A DNA stretch of 64,000 nt from Belnapia rosea (GCF_900101615.1 NZ_FMZX01000006.1:124001-188000), one strand, 5' to 3'. Counted from the stretch's first letter, positions 1-9,395 are shown. Program-made: numbers and translations. Notes: generated from the letters alone by a model not told the origin.

Positions 1-481
1 GGACGGCCGCTGGGTGCCGACCTTCCCCAAGGCCCGCTACCTCTTCGCGGCGACGGAGGTGGCGCATTGGGAGGAGGCACGGAAGACGGCACCGAACCCC
101 GTCTTCGAGGACAGCGTGCTGCCGATCCTGGAAGCCGGGCGGGCCGACCTCGTCGCCGGCGACAGCGGCATCGGCGACCACCTGCGGCTGACGCCGACGC
201 CGGGGCATACGCCGGGGCATGTGGCGGTGGAGATCGGCAAGGAGGAGACCATCGCGGTGCTGACGGGTGACCTGATCCACTCGCCCCTGCAGGCGCGCTA
301 CCCCGAGATCTCCATGCGGGCGGATACCGACCAGGCACAGTCGGCCGCGACGCGGCGGCGCTTCCTGGAGTGCCATTGCGACACCGGGCGGCTGATCTGC
401 ACGGCGCATTTCCCCTCACCCTCCACCGGCCATGTGACGCGCTGGGGCGATGGCTTCCGCTTCATGGCCACGGCGGGATGA
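1..481 (+). CDS. MBL-fold metallo-hydrolase, C-terminal part (5' end outside window)
   Basis: The reading frame is open from the first bases (position 2), so the gene begins before the window; about 159 codons remain. The visible part matches the second half of a metallo-beta-lactamase fold hydrolase: TPGHTPGHVAV carries the family's zinc-ligand His, and LTGDLIHSPLQ carries the bridging Asp. The N-terminal HxHxDH motif lies outside. Such proteins hydrolyse esters, lactones or thioesters; nothing here fixes the substrate. An FAD monooxygenase starts 10 bases downstream on the same strand, so the two are probably co-transcribed in a catabolic operon. The fold is clear; the reaction is unknown. 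Confidence 0.8.
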   Translation, partial: DGRWVPTFPKARYLFAATEVAHWEEARKTAPNPVFEDSVLPILEAGRADLVAGDSGIGDHLRLTPTPGHTPGHVAVEIGKEETIAVLTGDLIHSPLQARYPEISMRADTDQAQSAATRRRFLECHCDTGRLICTAHFPSPSTGHVTRWGDGFRFMATAG

Positions 482-491
482 GGGCCAAGGG

Positions 492-1679
492 ATGAGAGTG
501 GGCATCATCGGCTGCGGCGTGGCCGGCAGCGTGTTGGCCGAGATGCTGATGGGCGCCCCTGGCTTCACCGTCGACATCTTCGACCGCATGCCGCGGGGCA
601 GCGAGGAGGAGGCGGGGACCGGGCTCAATTGCGGGCCGAATGCGATGAAGGCGCTGCGGCTCCACCTGCCCGAGCGGCATGCGGCGGTGCGCGCCGCCTC
701 GCTGCCCTGGCGGCGCTGGATCATCGAGACAGCGGATGGGCAGCGCCTCCTCGACCTGACGCTCGAGACGGTGGCGGAGGACGCCGGCATTCGCCTGCGC
801 TGGTCGGAGCTGTACCGGCAGCTGCGCGCCCCCGTCGCCGATATCACCCATCACGAGCTGGAACTGGTGGCGGTGGAGGAGGATGCGGCGGGGCGGCTGG
901 TGCCCGTGCTGCAGGCGCCGGACGGGGCCCGGCTGCGGCCGCGGGGCTACGAGCTGCTGGTTGCCGGCGATGGCCGCTATTCGGCGCTGCGGCGGCTGAC
1001 CGCGGGGGCGCCGCGGCCGGTCTTCCACGGCATTGCCATGACGCGGCTGCTGGTGCCGGAGGCGGCGGATTGCCCCTTCGAGGATTACGGCCAGTGGTTC
1101 AACGGCAATGCGCGGCTGCTGGCCTACCGGCTGCCGGGGGGCGCCGCCTATATCGCCGGCGGCTTCCCGCTGGCCTCGGCCGAGGCCGAGATCCCCCCCG
1201 AGGCGCGGACCGCCGCCTTCCAGCGCGCGCTCTACACGCCGGAGGACGGCCGGGCCTCCCCCGCCGTCGCCTGGATGTGCGAGCGGCTGGCCGCCGGCAT
1301 CGGCGCCATCCACTGGGCGCGGCTGCAGGATGCGCCCCTGCTGCGCAGCGCGGCGGCGGGGCGCGTGCTGTTCCTCGGCGATGCGGCGCATGCGATGGTG
1401 CCGACGCTCGGCCAGGGCGCGACCCAGGCGATCGAGGATGGCGTCATCGCCGGTGCCGTGCTGCGGCGCGGTGGCCTGGCCGAGGATGTCGCCGCCTGGC
1501 GCGACACGCGGATCGAGTTCGTCCGCCGCTTCAGCCTGGAGGCGACGGATACCATGTTCCCCGGACAGGACGCGGTGGCCGGGTCCCTGGCCAAGGGCGG
1601 GCCGGAATTCCTGGCGAGGCTGCGGCGCCTCTACACCGACGTGCCGCCGCCCGAGGAATTCGCGCCGGTGCGGGTGTAG
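492..1679 (+). CDS. FAD-dependent aromatic-ring-type monooxygenase
   Basis: A 395-residue flavoprotein of the salicylate/p-hydroxybenzoate hydroxylase class. The N-terminus MRVGIIGCGVAGSVLAEML holds the GxGxxG dinucleotide-binding motif. A GDAAHAMVPTLGQGATQAIEDG segment near residue 300 is the second FAD motif, which binds the ribityl chain. These enzymes use NAD(P)H and oxygen to hydroxylate aromatic or related substrates; the substrate here cannot be told. I chose the ATG at 492 because AAGGG precedes it by a few bases and the FAD motif follows at once; an upstream in-frame ATG at 450 lies inside the previous gene. The 3' end overlaps the convergent monooxygenase gene by 49 bases. Confidence 0.85.
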   Translation: MRVGIIGCGVAGSVLAEMLMGAPGFTVDIFDRMPRGSEEEAGTGLNCGPNAMKALRLHLPERHAAVRAASLPWRRWIIETADGQRLLDLTLETVAEDAGIRLRWSELYRQLRAPVADITHHELELVAVEEDAAGRLVPVLQAPDGARLRPRGYELLVAGDGRYSALRRLTAGAPRPVFHGIAMTRLLVPEAADCPFEDYGQWFNGNARLLAYRLPGGAAYIAGGFPLASAEAEIPPEARTAAFQRALYTPEDGRASPAVAWMCERLAAGIGAIHWARLQDAPLLRSAAAGRVLFLGDAAHAMVPTLGQGATQAIEDGVIAGAVLRRGGLAEDVAAWRDTRIEFVRRFSLEATDTMFPGQDAVAGSLAKGGPEFLARLRRLYTDVPPPEEFAPVRV

Positions 1680-3010
1680 CGGTTGGCCGGGACCGGAATG
1701 CCCAGATTCTCGCGCAGCGTCCTGCCCTCATAGCCGGTGCGGTAGATGCCGCGCCGCTGGAGTTCCGGCACCACCAGCTCGACGAAATCCTCGAGCGGGC
1801 GCGGGAAGTGCGGGAACATCAGGTTGAAGCCGTCGCAGGCGCCCTCTTCCAGCCATTCCTGCATCCGGTCGGCGATCTGCGCCGGCGTGCCGACCTGGAG
1901 CTGGTGGCCGAGCGACGTGCCGAGATAACGCGCCACTTGTCGGATGGAGAGGCCCTCCTTCCGCGCCAGGTCGACGATGAGCTGCTGGCGCGCCTTGGCG
2001 GCGTTGGAGGGCGGCAATGGCGGCAGCGGGCCGTCCGGGTCGTAGGCGTAGATGTCGAGATCGCCGCAGAGCCGCGCCAGCAGGCGCATCGCCGCCTCGT
2101 CCGAGATCAGCGATTGCAGGACGGCGAGCTTGGCCTGGGCCTCCTCCTCCGTGCGGCCGACGATGGTCATCAGCCCGGGCAGGATCTTCACATCGTCCGG
2201 GTCCCGCGCGAAGCCGGTGGCGAGCGCGCGGACCTCATCGCGGAAGGCGCGGCCTTCCTCCAGCACGGTTTGGGCGGTGAAGACGAGGTCGGCGGTGCGG
2301 GCGGCGAGGCGCTTGCCGGCCTCCGATGAGCCCGCCTCGGAGATGACAGGCCGGCCTTGCGGCGTGCGCGGCAGGTTCAGCGGGCCGCGCACCTTGAAGT
2401 GGCGGCCCTCATGGTGCTGGAAGTGCAGCCTGTCGCCGTCGATATAGACGCCGCTCGCCTTGTCGCGCAGCAGGGCGCCGTCCTCCCAGCTATCCCAGAG
2501 CGCCGTCACGACATCCCAGAATTCCTCCGCCCGCTCGTAGCGCAGCGCGTGGTCCATATGCCGCTCGGCGCCGAAATTGCCGGCCTCGTCCTCGATCTGC
2601 GAGGTGACGAGGTTCCAGCCGGCGCGGCCGCCGCTGATATGGTCGATGGTGGCGAAGCGGCGGGCCAGGTCATAGGGCTGGGAGTAGGTGGTGGTCGCCG
2701 TGGAGATCAGGCCGATATGCGTCGTCACCGCCGCCAGTGCGGCGATGAGGCTCACCGGCTCCAGATAGACCTGGCGCGAGACGCGCGGGCGGATGGCGCC
2801 GGCGCCGTCGAGGTTGGCGCTGCCGTTCACCGCCGCCGTGTCCTGGAAGAAGACGGTGTCGATCAGCCCGCGCTCGGCGGTCCGCGCCATCCGTACGTAC
2901 CAGGCGAAATCCATGTCGGTCTCGGGCACCGCATCCGGGTGCCGCCACCCGGCGGAATGGCTGCCCGGCGTGTAGAGGAAGGCGCCGAGCCGGAGCTGCC
3001 GTCGGCTCAT
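1631..3010 (-). CDS. NtaA/SnaA/DszA-family FMN-dependent monooxygenase
   Basis: A 459-residue luciferase-like monooxygenase of the two-component, FMNH2-using group (nitrilotriacetate, DszA and pristinamycin synthase types). The N-terminal LGAFLYTPGSHSAGWRHPDA segment, the TTYSQPYDLARRFATIDHIS segment and the internal NFGAERHMDHALRYERAEEF segment are characteristic. It would cleave C-N or C-S bonds of xenobiotics with reduced FMN from a separate reductase, which I do not see nearby. Its ATG overlaps the stop of the upstream binding-protein gene (ATGA at 3007-3010), so translation is probably coupled. With the similar gene at 4680 and the binding protein it forms an uptake-and-oxidation module. 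Confidence 0.88.
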   Translation of the reverse strand: MSRRQLRLGAFLYTPGSHSAGWRHPDAVPETDMDFAWYVRMARTAERGLIDTVFFQDTAAVNGSANLDGAGAIRPRVSRQVYLEPVSLIAALAAVTTHIGLISTATTTYSQPYDLARRFATIDHISGGRAGWNLVTSQIEDEAGNFGAERHMDHALRYERAEEFWDVVTALWDSWEDGALLRDKASGVYIDGDRLHFQHHEGRHFKVRGPLNLPRTPQGRPVISEAGSSEAGKRLAARTADLVFTAQTVLEEGRAFRDEVRALATGFARDPDDVKILPGLMTIVGRTEEEAQAKLAVLQSLISDEAAMRLLARLCGDLDIYAYDPDGPLPPLPPSNAAKARQQLIVDLARKEGLSIRQVARYLGTSLGHQLQVGTPAQIADRMQEWLEEGACDGFNLMFPHFPRPLEDFVELVVPELQRRGIYRTGYEGRTLRENLGIPVPANRYTRTGANSSGGGTSV

Positions 3011-4575
3011 GGCGCCGGCCGGATGGCGGTGGCCATGGTGAAGCCGTCGCCGCGCGCCGGCATGGTGAGGCCGCGGCGGATGCCCCAGGCCATCTTCACG
3101 AAGAAGACCGGCAGCAGCGCCTGCTGATCGACGGCAAAGCGCAGCGCCCGCTGCATGGCGCGCTCGCGTTCATCCGCATCGAAGATCTCCTCGGCGACTG
3201 TCAGCAGCCGGTCGAGCTCCGCATTCGAGTAGCGCGTGCGGTTCCAGCCGCCATGGCCGAGGCCCGGGTTGATGGTGCGAATGAGCGAGGTGATGCTCTC
3301 CGTGCCGATCCCGGTGGTGGAGCCGTACATCGAGAGATGCGCGCTCAGCTCCGGCTCGCCGGTCGGCGTCAGCGTCGTGCCGCGGCGGAAATAGATGGAG
3401 GTCGGCAGCGCATCCACGCTGGTCCTGATGCCGACCATGGTCAGCATCTGCCCGATCGCCTGGCAGACCCGCGCATCGCCGGCGAAGCGGTCATTGGTGC
3501 AGTGGATCGTCAGGGCGAAGCCCCCCGGGTAGCCGGCCTCGGCCAGCAGCCGGCGGGAAAGCGCCGGGTCATAGGCGGGTACCGGGATCGAGGGGTCATG
3601 GCCGAGGAAGCCTGGCGGCGAGACCTGGCCGGCCGAGCTCGCCCCGCCCTCCATGGCGCGCTCGGCCAGCGCGGTGCGGTTGATCGCATGCGTCATCGCC
3701 TGCCGTACCCGCTGGTCGCGCAGCGGGTTCTGCGGCAGGGGCTGGCCATCCGCGCCCGTGGCATTCGGGATGCGGGCGCTCATGCTGTCCATGTAGAGGT
3801 AGTGGGTGAAGATGCTGTCGGTGCTGACGAGCTGCGTGCGGTCGCTCTCGCGGATGCGCGGCTGCAGCCCTGCAGGGACGGTGTCGATCGCATCGACATC
3901 GCCGGCGAGCAGCGCGGCGACGCGGGCGCTGTCGTTGCTGATGACGCGGAAGGTGACGCGCGACCAGGGCTCCGGCGTGCCGCGCCAGGTGGCGCTGCGT
4001 TCCAGCACCACATCCTGCCCCGGCGTCCAGCGCACCCAGCGATAGGGGCCGGTGCCGATGCCGGCGCGACCGCCGTTGAAGTCCCCCTCCGCCGCATCGA
4101 CCGAGGCGCGGGCCGAGACCATGCCGATCTGGGCGAGGAAATTCGGCTGCAGGGGCGTCGGCGCCTTCATGCGCAGGACCAGCCTGCGGGCGTCGCGTGC
4201 CTCGGCCTCGGCGATGTTGCGCACCGCATTGGCATAGGTGCGGGCACCGGTGATGCTCTGCGCGCGGCGGATGGAGAAGGCTGCATCCTCCGCGGTGAAG
4301 GGCGAGCCGTCATGGAAGCGGACATTCTCGCGCAGAGTGAATTCCCAGGTCAGCGGGTCGACCGGGCGCCAGGATTCCGCAAGGCCCGGGATGGGGCGGA
4401 GCTGCGGGTCGAGATCCACCAGCGTCTCGAAGACATGGATGCCGACATTGCGGTTCGGCGTATAGGTGAGGTGCGGGTCGGCGCTGTCGACCGCCGCCTT
4501 CATGGCGATGCGCAACTCCTGGGCACCGGCGGTGGCGGAGATCATCAGGGCAGCAAGGACCAGGGGGCGGAGCAT
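3007..4575 (-). CDS. Family 5 ABC transporter solute-binding protein (DppA/OppA type)
   Basis: A 522-residue periplasmic binding protein of the peptide/nickel/glutathione class. A signal peptide ends near residue 19 (ALMISATAGA before QE). Typical family segments follow: HLTYTPNRNVGIHVFETLVD, then WEFTLRENVRFHDGSPFTAED. I took the ATG at 4575 because GAGGAG lies 7 to 8 bases before it; an in-frame ATG at 4590 has no good site. No permease or ATPase genes are next to it, so it is an orphan binding component or uses subunits elsewhere. The gene is coupled to the downstream DszA-type monooxygenase, which suggests it delivers that enzyme's substrate. Confidence 0.88.
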   Translation of the reverse strand: MLRPLVLAALMISATAGAQELRIAMKAAVDSADPHLTYTPNRNVGIHVFETLVDLDPQLRPIPGLAESWRPVDPLTWEFTLRENVRFHDGSPFTAEDAAFSIRRAQSITGARTYANAVRNIAEAEARDARRLVLRMKAPTPLQPNFLAQIGMVSARASVDAAEGDFNGGRAGIGTGPYRWVRWTPGQDVVLERSATWRGTPEPWSRVTFRVISNDSARVAALLAGDVDAIDTVPAGLQPRIRESDRTQLVSTDSIFTHYLYMDSMSARIPNATGADGQPLPQNPLRDQRVRQAMTHAINRTALAERAMEGGASSAGQVSPPGFLGHDPSIPVPAYDPALSRRLLAEAGYPGGFALTIHCTNDRFAGDARVCQAIGQMLTMVGIRTSVDALPTSIYFRRGTTLTPTGEPELSAHLSMYGSTTGIGTESITSLIRTINPGLGHGGWNRTRYSNAELDRLLTVAEEIFDADERERAMQRALRFAVDQQALLPVFFVKMAWGIRRGLTMPARGDGFTMATAIRPAP

Positions 4576-4679
4576 GCAGGCTCTCCTCATGCGGCGGCGG
4601 CTTGGCTGCCATGCAAGGCCCATGCCGTCCGGGCACGGAAATTGCTTCCCTCCGGGACAACAGCATGGAGCCTTTCCGC

Positions 4680-5993
4680 ATGTCCCAGTCCCCCCGGCAG
4701 ATGCATCTCGGGGTCTTCGTCCTCGGCACCGGCAACCACATCGCCGGCTGGCGCTATCCGGGCGCGGCACAGAGCTTCGAGGATCTGGGCGTGGTGCAGG
4801 AGATCGGCCGCATCGCGGAACGGGGGAAGTTCGACCTCATCTTCCTCGGTGACAACCTGGCCAGCGAGCCGGGCATGCACCCCTCCTTCGCCGCGCGGTT
4901 CGAGCCGCTGACCATGCTGGCGGCGCTGGCGGCGACCACCACCCATGTCGGGCTCGGCGCCACCGCCTCCACCACCTACAACGAGCCCTACAACGTCGCC
5001 CGCACCTTCGCCTCGCTCGACCATCTCAGCGGCGGCCGCGCGGCCTGGAATGCGGTGACCAGCTCCGGCGAGAAGGCCGCCGATAATTTCGGCCGCATCC
5101 ACCCGGAGCATGACGCGCGCTACGAGGTCGCCGAGGAATTCGTCGATGTGGTGCGCGGGCTGTGGGACTGCTGGGACGATGGCGCGATCATCCGTGACCA
5201 TGCGACGGGGCGCTACATCGACCCGGCCAAGGTGAAGCCGCTCGACCATGAGGGCCGGTTCTTCCGGGTCAAGGGCCCGCTGCCGACCAGCCGCACGCCG
5301 CAGGGCCAGCCGATCATCCTCCAGGCCGGCTCCTCCGAGCCCGGCCTGGCGCTGGCGGCCCGCACCGCGGATGTGGTCTTCGCCGTGGTGCAGGACCTGG
5401 AGGAGGCGAAGGCAGGCTACACGGCCCTGAAATCGCGCATGCCGGCCTTCGGACGGGACCCGGACACGCTCGCGGTGCTGCCGGGCGTGATGCCGGTCGT
5501 GGGCCGGACCGAGGCGGAGGCGCGGGAGCGGCTGAACACGCTGCAGAGCTTCGTCAACACCGACAACGCGCTCTCGATGCTGTCCTCGCGCCTCGGCGTC
5601 GATGTCTCGGGCTTCCCCCTCGATGCGCTGGTGCCGGAGCTGCCGCTGCCCGACAGCTCGCATGGCTTCGCCCGCGTCATGCTGGCCAAGGCGCTGCGCG
5701 AGCGGATGACCTGGCGGGACCTGTTCAACCTGACCGGGGCGGCGCGCGGCCACTGGGTGATCTGTGGCGCGCCGGAGAGCATCGCCGACACCCTGCAGGA
5801 ATGGTTCGAGGCCGGGGCCTGCGACGGCTTCAACATCCTGCCGCCCTATTTCCCGGGCGGCTTCGACGACTTCGTCGACCTCGTCGTGCCGGTCCTGCAG
5901 GAGCGCGGCCTGTTCCGGCGGGAGTATTCCGGCACCACGCTGCGCGAGCATCTGGGCCTCGACCGCCCGCGGAGCCGCCTTTTCCATCCTTGA
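4680..5993 (+). CDS. NtaA/SnaA/DszA-family FMN-dependent monooxygenase
   Basis: A 437-residue paralogue of the gene at 1631-3010, with the same landmarks: LGVFVLGTGNHIAGWRYPGA near the start, TTYNEPYNVARTFASLDHLS, and NFGRIHPEHDARYEVAEEF. It should use free reduced FMN and oxygen. The start at 4680 is preceded by GGAG 9 bases upstream; an ATG at 4665 is also in frame but has a poorer site. It is divergent from the binding-protein gene across a gap of 104 bases, so the two monooxygenases flank a shared control region. The F420-type LLM gene at 6041 follows on the same strand. Confidence 0.88.
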   Translation: MSQSPRQMHLGVFVLGTGNHIAGWRYPGAAQSFEDLGVVQEIGRIAERGKFDLIFLGDNLASEPGMHPSFAARFEPLTMLAALAATTTHVGLGATASTTYNEPYNVARTFASLDHLSGGRAAWNAVTSSGEKAADNFGRIHPEHDARYEVAEEFVDVVRGLWDCWDDGAIIRDHATGRYIDPAKVKPLDHEGRFFRVKGPLPTSRTPQGQPIILQAGSSEPGLALAARTADVVFAVVQDLEEAKAGYTALKSRMPAFGRDPDTLAVLPGVMPVVGRTEAEARERLNTLQSFVNTDNALSMLSSRLGVDVSGFPLDALVPELPLPDSSHGFARVMLAKALRERMTWRDLFNLTGAARGHWVICGAPESIADTLQEWFEAGACDGFNILPPYFPGGFDDFVDLVVPVLQERGLFRREYSGTTLREHLGLDRPRSRLFHP

Positions 5994-6040
5994 GCGCGGC
6001 CCGCTTCCGGTCCAGCCTGCCTGAAACGGGGAGGCTGGCG

Positions 6041-6892
6041 ATGAAGATCGGCGCGGCGATGTTCTTCACCGATTATTCGATGGCACCCGGCGAGCTGGCC
6101 CGGGCGCTGGAGGAGCGGGGGTTCGAGAGCCTCTGGGCGCCGGAGCATTCCCATATCCCGCTGGCCCGGGCGACGCCCTGGCCCGGCGGCGGCGAGCTGC
6201 CGAAGATGTATTACGACGTCATGGACCCCTTCGTGACGCTCACCGCGGCGGCGATGGCGACGACGCGGCTGAAGGTCGGCACCGGCATCTGCCTCGTGGT
6301 GCAGCGGGACCCGATCCAGACGGCGAAATCCGTCGCATCGCTCGACCGCATCTCTGGCGGGCGCTTCCTCTTCGGCGTCGGCAATGGCTGGAACCGGGAG
6401 GAGATCGAGAACCACGGCACCGCCTTCGGGACGCGGCACAAGCTGGCGCGCGAGCGGATCGAGGCGATGCAGGCGATCTGGACCCGGTCGAAGCCGGAAT
6501 ACCATGGGGAATTCGTCAATTTCGGCCCGATGATGACCTGGCCGAAGCCGGTGCAGCAGCCGCATCCGCCGGTCATCGTCGGTGGCGCCTTCCCCTGGGG
6601 GGCAAGGCGGGCGATCCGCTACGGCAATGGCTGGATGCCGCATCGCGTGCGCGAGCACTATGCCGATGTCGCGGCGCTCGTCCCGCAATTCCGCGAGATG
6701 GTGACGGCGGCCGGACGCAAGCCGGAGGAGGTGCCCATCACCATCTGGGGCGCGACGGAGGACCGCGAGGCGCTGCTGGCCGACCGCGACCTCGGCATCG
6801 ACCGGGTCGTGGTCAGCCTCGAGCCGGCCAAGGCCGAGGTGATCCTGCCGCAGCTGGACCGCTGGGCGGAGCTGGCGCGGCTGGTCGCCTGA
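6041..6892 (+). CDS. LLM-class oxidoreductase, TIGR03619-like (probably F420-dependent)
   Basis: A 283-residue TIM-barrel protein of the luciferase-like superfamily, shorter than the DszA group. MKIGAAMFFTDYSMAPGELA, the WAPEHSHIPL segment, and SLDRISGGRFLFGVGNGWNREE match the subfamily usually described as F420-dependent. The substrate is unknown. GGGGAGG precedes the ATG at 6041. The gene begins 47 bases after the DszA-type gene and is probably co-transcribed with it. The complete F420 pathway within 15 kb makes an F420 cofactor plausible, but the cofactor is inferred from subfamily and context, not shown by any single residue I can name. Confidence 0.8.
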   Translation: MKIGAAMFFTDYSMAPGELARALEERGFESLWAPEHSHIPLARATPWPGGGELPKMYYDVMDPFVTLTAAAMATTRLKVGTGICLVVQRDPIQTAKSVASLDRISGGRFLFGVGNGWNREEIENHGTAFGTRHKLARERIEAMQAIWTRSKPEYHGEFVNFGPMMTWPKPVQQPHPPVIVGGAFPWGARRAIRYGNGWMPHRVREHYADVAALVPQFREMVTAAGRKPEEVPITIWGATEDREALLADRDLGIDRVVVSLEPAKAEVILPQLDRWAELARLVA

Positions 6893-6928
6893 CCGGAGGC
6901 GGCAGCCCCCAGTCAGGCGAGCTTGGCG

Positions 6929-8233
6929 TCAGGCGATGACGCGGCCCTCGTTGATGCCGAATTCGAGGTAGTGCTCCAGGGGGTTGATCCCCGCCGCCGC
7001 GACATCGGGATTGGCCAGCAGATAGGATGCTGTGTCGAAAGCCGGGCCCGGATCCCGTCCCTCGTTCCAGCCGAACAGCAGGTAGTGCACCAGCGGGTTG
7101 ATGCCCGCCGCGGCGACATCGGGATTCTCGCGCAGATAAACCCCGGTATCGAAGAAGGCATCGGGGGCACGGCCCTCGCGCCAGCCATGGGTTTCGAAAT
7201 GCGCCAGCGGGTTCACGCCGGCGGCGGCGACGTCGCGGTTGTTCTGCAGGTAGAAGCCCGTGTCGAAGACGGCGGAGGCGTCGCGCCCCTCGCGCCAGCC
7301 ATGGGTGTCGAAATGCTGCTTCGCGTCGATGCCGGCGGCCGCGACATCGGCGTTGCGCTGCAGGTAGAAGTCGCGGTCGAACAGACCTTCATTGCCGCTG
7401 CCGGGCAGGCGGAAGGCGATGTTGCCGAGCTCCCTGATATAGTTCGAGATCGCGTGCTGCGCCGGGTCGGCCTGGAGGAGGCCGGTGACGCTGGAGATCG
7501 GGCCTGTGCCGCCGGCCTTGCCGGGGAGGTTCACCGTGCCGCCGGCATTCTCGTAATTGGCGCTGAAGGTGGGGATGGCGTCGAGCGCATCATCCACGGT
7601 CAGGCCGGGGAAGACCCTGGCGGCCAGCTCGGCGGCCGGGCGCTCCAGCAGGAGGTTGCCGTCGATCGTGTTGCCGACCGCCTCCCGGTTCTCGCCGAGG
7701 AAGACTGCCGGATCATCCACCACCACATAGTTGGTGATCCGCGCGTCATTCGCATCCGGCACCAGGGCACCCGGCGAGCCGAAAGTGTCGCTGACATAGT
7801 GGACGGTGGTGGCGCCCGCCGGATGGTTCGCCATGAAGATCTGCGCCAGCGAGCCACCGAGGCTGTGCCCGGTGACCGCCACCTGCTGGTAGGCGCCGCT
7901 GGCGGCGAGCCTGTCCACGGCCGCGACCAACTCAGCGAATTTGGGATAGTCGGTGGCGGGGTCCCGCAACACGTTGTTCGAGTCGGTGCGGTCATCGGCG
8001 CCTCGAAAGGCGAGCACGATGGTGTTCAGCCCGCCCAGCACCCCGGTGCCGACCAGGGCGGCCGCATTGTCCTGCCGGTAGACGCCATTGGCGAAGCTCT
8101 CGCCCGGGGCATCGACCACCACGCCGAGCGCCGCGGGCGTCAAAGGCGTGAAGCCGCCCGGCAAGGCCGAAGGCGTATTCTCGAAGGCCGTGCTGGCAAA
8201 TTGCGCCAGCGTGTAATCCCTCACCGTGGGCAT
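6929..8233 (-). CDS. Class 3 lipase-like alpha/beta hydrolase with C-terminal 38-residue repeats
   Basis: A 434-residue protein in two parts. Residues 1 to about 280 form a lipase class 3 domain with the nucleophile elbow VTGHSLGGSLAQ (Ser124) and an upstream IVLAFRGADD oxyanion segment. Residues 285-434 are four tandem 38-residue repeats built on FD..FYL..NPDVAAAG.NPL.HY...GW.EGR, a motif common in secreted alphaproteobacterial proteins. No N-terminal signal peptide is visible, so export, if any, would be non-Sec; I see no RTX glycine repeats. The ATG at 8233 has GGGAGA upstream. A paralogue without repeats lies at 24335-25360. The natural substrate is unknown. Confidence 0.8.
   Translation of the reverse strand: MPTVRDYTLAQFASTAFENTPSALPGGFTPLTPAALGVVVDAPGESFANGVYRQDNAAALVGTGVLGGLNTIVLAFRGADDRTDSNNVLRDPATDYPKFAELVAAVDRLAASGAYQQVAVTGHSLGGSLAQIFMANHPAGATTVHYVSDTFGSPGALVPDANDARITNYVVVDDPAVFLGENREAVGNTIDGNLLLERPAAELAARVFPGLTVDDALDAIPTFSANYENAGGTVNLPGKAGGTGPISSVTGLLQADPAQHAISNYIRELGNIAFRLPGSGNEGLFDRDFYLQRNADVAAAGIDAKQHFDTHGWREGRDASAVFDTGFYLQNNRDVAAAGVNPLAHFETHGWREGRAPDAFFDTGVYLRENPDVAAAGINPLVHYLLFGWNEGRDPGPAFDTASYLLANPDVAAAGINPLEHYLEFGINEGRVIA
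6932..7381 (-). repeat. Four tandem 114-bp coding repeats (38-residue units)
   Basis: In coding order the units are 7268-7381, 7154-7267, 7040-7153 and 6932-7039 (the last is 36 codons). Each encodes FD, a YL pair, N.DVAAAG, then H and GW.EGR; the last unit has GINEGR. The first is the most divergent (FDRDFYLQRNADV). The unit length is constant with no gaps, so the array arose by tandem duplication and may vary in copy number between strains. Confidence 0.85.
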
Positions 8234-8351
8234 GGCCGCGTCTCCCTGGGCTGGTTCCGTCTTGCCGCCGCTTAACGCGGCAACAACCCAAGGGATGCAC
8301 CGGTTGCCGAATGAAACATGGCGGGAAGGTTGCCGACCCGGTGAACCGGGT

Positions 8352-9389
8352 TCAGAGCACCGCCTCGGCCGCGACCCGCAGGGCCTCGATCGTGGCACCG
8401 GTCAGGACCACGGTGCCGACCTTGCCCTCCTTCGCCACTGCCTTCCAGTCCTGCAACCGGCCGCGGATGCGGTCGGCAGGGCCGACCAGCGCGATCTCGT
8501 CCACCAGCTTGTCCGGCACCGCCGCGGCGGCCTCGGCCTTGCGGCCGTCGAGGAAGGCATCCTGGATCTTCACCGCCGCATCGGGGTAGCCGAGGCGCTT
8601 GCAGTAGTCGTTGTAGAAATTCTTCCCCCTGGCGCCCATGCCGCCGATGTAGAGGGCGAGTTCCGGCTTCACCGCGTCGCGGCAGGCCTGGAGGTCATCG
8701 CCGAGGCGGATCTTGGTATAGGGCGCGATGTCGTATCCGGCCAATGTGCGGCCTGCTTTCGCCATGCCCTCCAGCGTCGGCCCGACCACCGCATCGGCCC
8801 CCTCGGGCGACATGAAGATCGGCAGGTTGCCATCGGCGATCTCGCCCGAGAGGCGCATGCCGCCGGGCGTGATGGAGGCGGTGTAGATCGGCAGCGCCGG
8901 ATCCCCATGGATGATGCTGCGCAAGGGCTTGCCGAGGCCGGTCGCGCCGGGACCCTTGTAGGGGATCTGGTAATGCTCGCCCTCATGCTCGAGGGGCTTC
9001 TCGCGGGCCAGGATGGCGCGGATGATCTCCACATATTCCCGCGTGCGGCCGAGCGGCTTGCCATTGGGCTGGCCATGCCACCCCTCCACCACCTGCGGGC
9101 CCGAGGGACCGATGCCGCAGAGGAAGCGGTTGCCCGACAGCGCCTGGAGCGTCATCGCCGTCATCGCCGCGCAGGTCGGCGTGCGGGCGGGCATCTGCAT
9201 GATGCCGGTGCCGGCCTTGATGCGCGTGGTGCGGGCCAGCACCCAGGCGATCGGGGTCACCGCATCCGTGCCGTAGGATTCGCCGCACCAGATGGCGTCG
9301 AAGCCGAGCCGCTCCGCCTCCAGCACGAGATCCATCTCCAGCTGCGGCCTGGCGCCGCGGATCATGCCGATGGTGATGCCGAGTTTCAT
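8352..9389 (-). CDS. LLM-class F420-dependent oxidoreductase, Rv3520c-like
   Basis: A 345-residue luciferase-like oxidoreductase. Several stretches match the mycobacterial Rv3520c subfamily from memory: MKLGITIGMIRGARPQ at the start, the GTDAVTPIAWVLARTTRIK region, CGIGPSGPQVVEGWHGQP, and PLGRTREYVEIIRAIL. Members of that subfamily are described as F420-dependent; the substrate is not known. The gene starts six bases after the stop of the LLM gene at 9396-10346, on the same strand, so the pair forms an operon divergent from fbiC, the first F420 biosynthesis gene. That position supports an F420 cofactor. Confidence 0.83.
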   Translation of the reverse strand: MKLGITIGMIRGARPQLEMDLVLEAERLGFDAIWCGESYGTDAVTPIAWVLARTTRIKAGTGIMQMPARTPTCAAMTAMTLQALSGNRFLCGIGPSGPQVVEGWHGQPNGKPLGRTREYVEIIRAILAREKPLEHEGEHYQIPYKGPGATGLGKPLRSIIHGDPALPIYTASITPGGMRLSGEIADGNLPIFMSPEGADAVVGPTLEGMAKAGRTLAGYDIAPYTKIRLGDDLQACRDAVKPELALYIGGMGARGKNFYNDYCKRLGYPDAAVKIQDAFLDGRKAEAAAAVPDKLVDEIALVGPADRIRGRLQDWKAVAKEGKVGTVVLTGATIEALRVAAEAVL

Positions 9390-9395
9390 CGCGGG

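Noticed and set aside
4587-5987. A 466-codon minus-strand frame
   Set aside because: It is antisense to the DszA-type monooxygenase at 4680-5993 and has no motif of its own.
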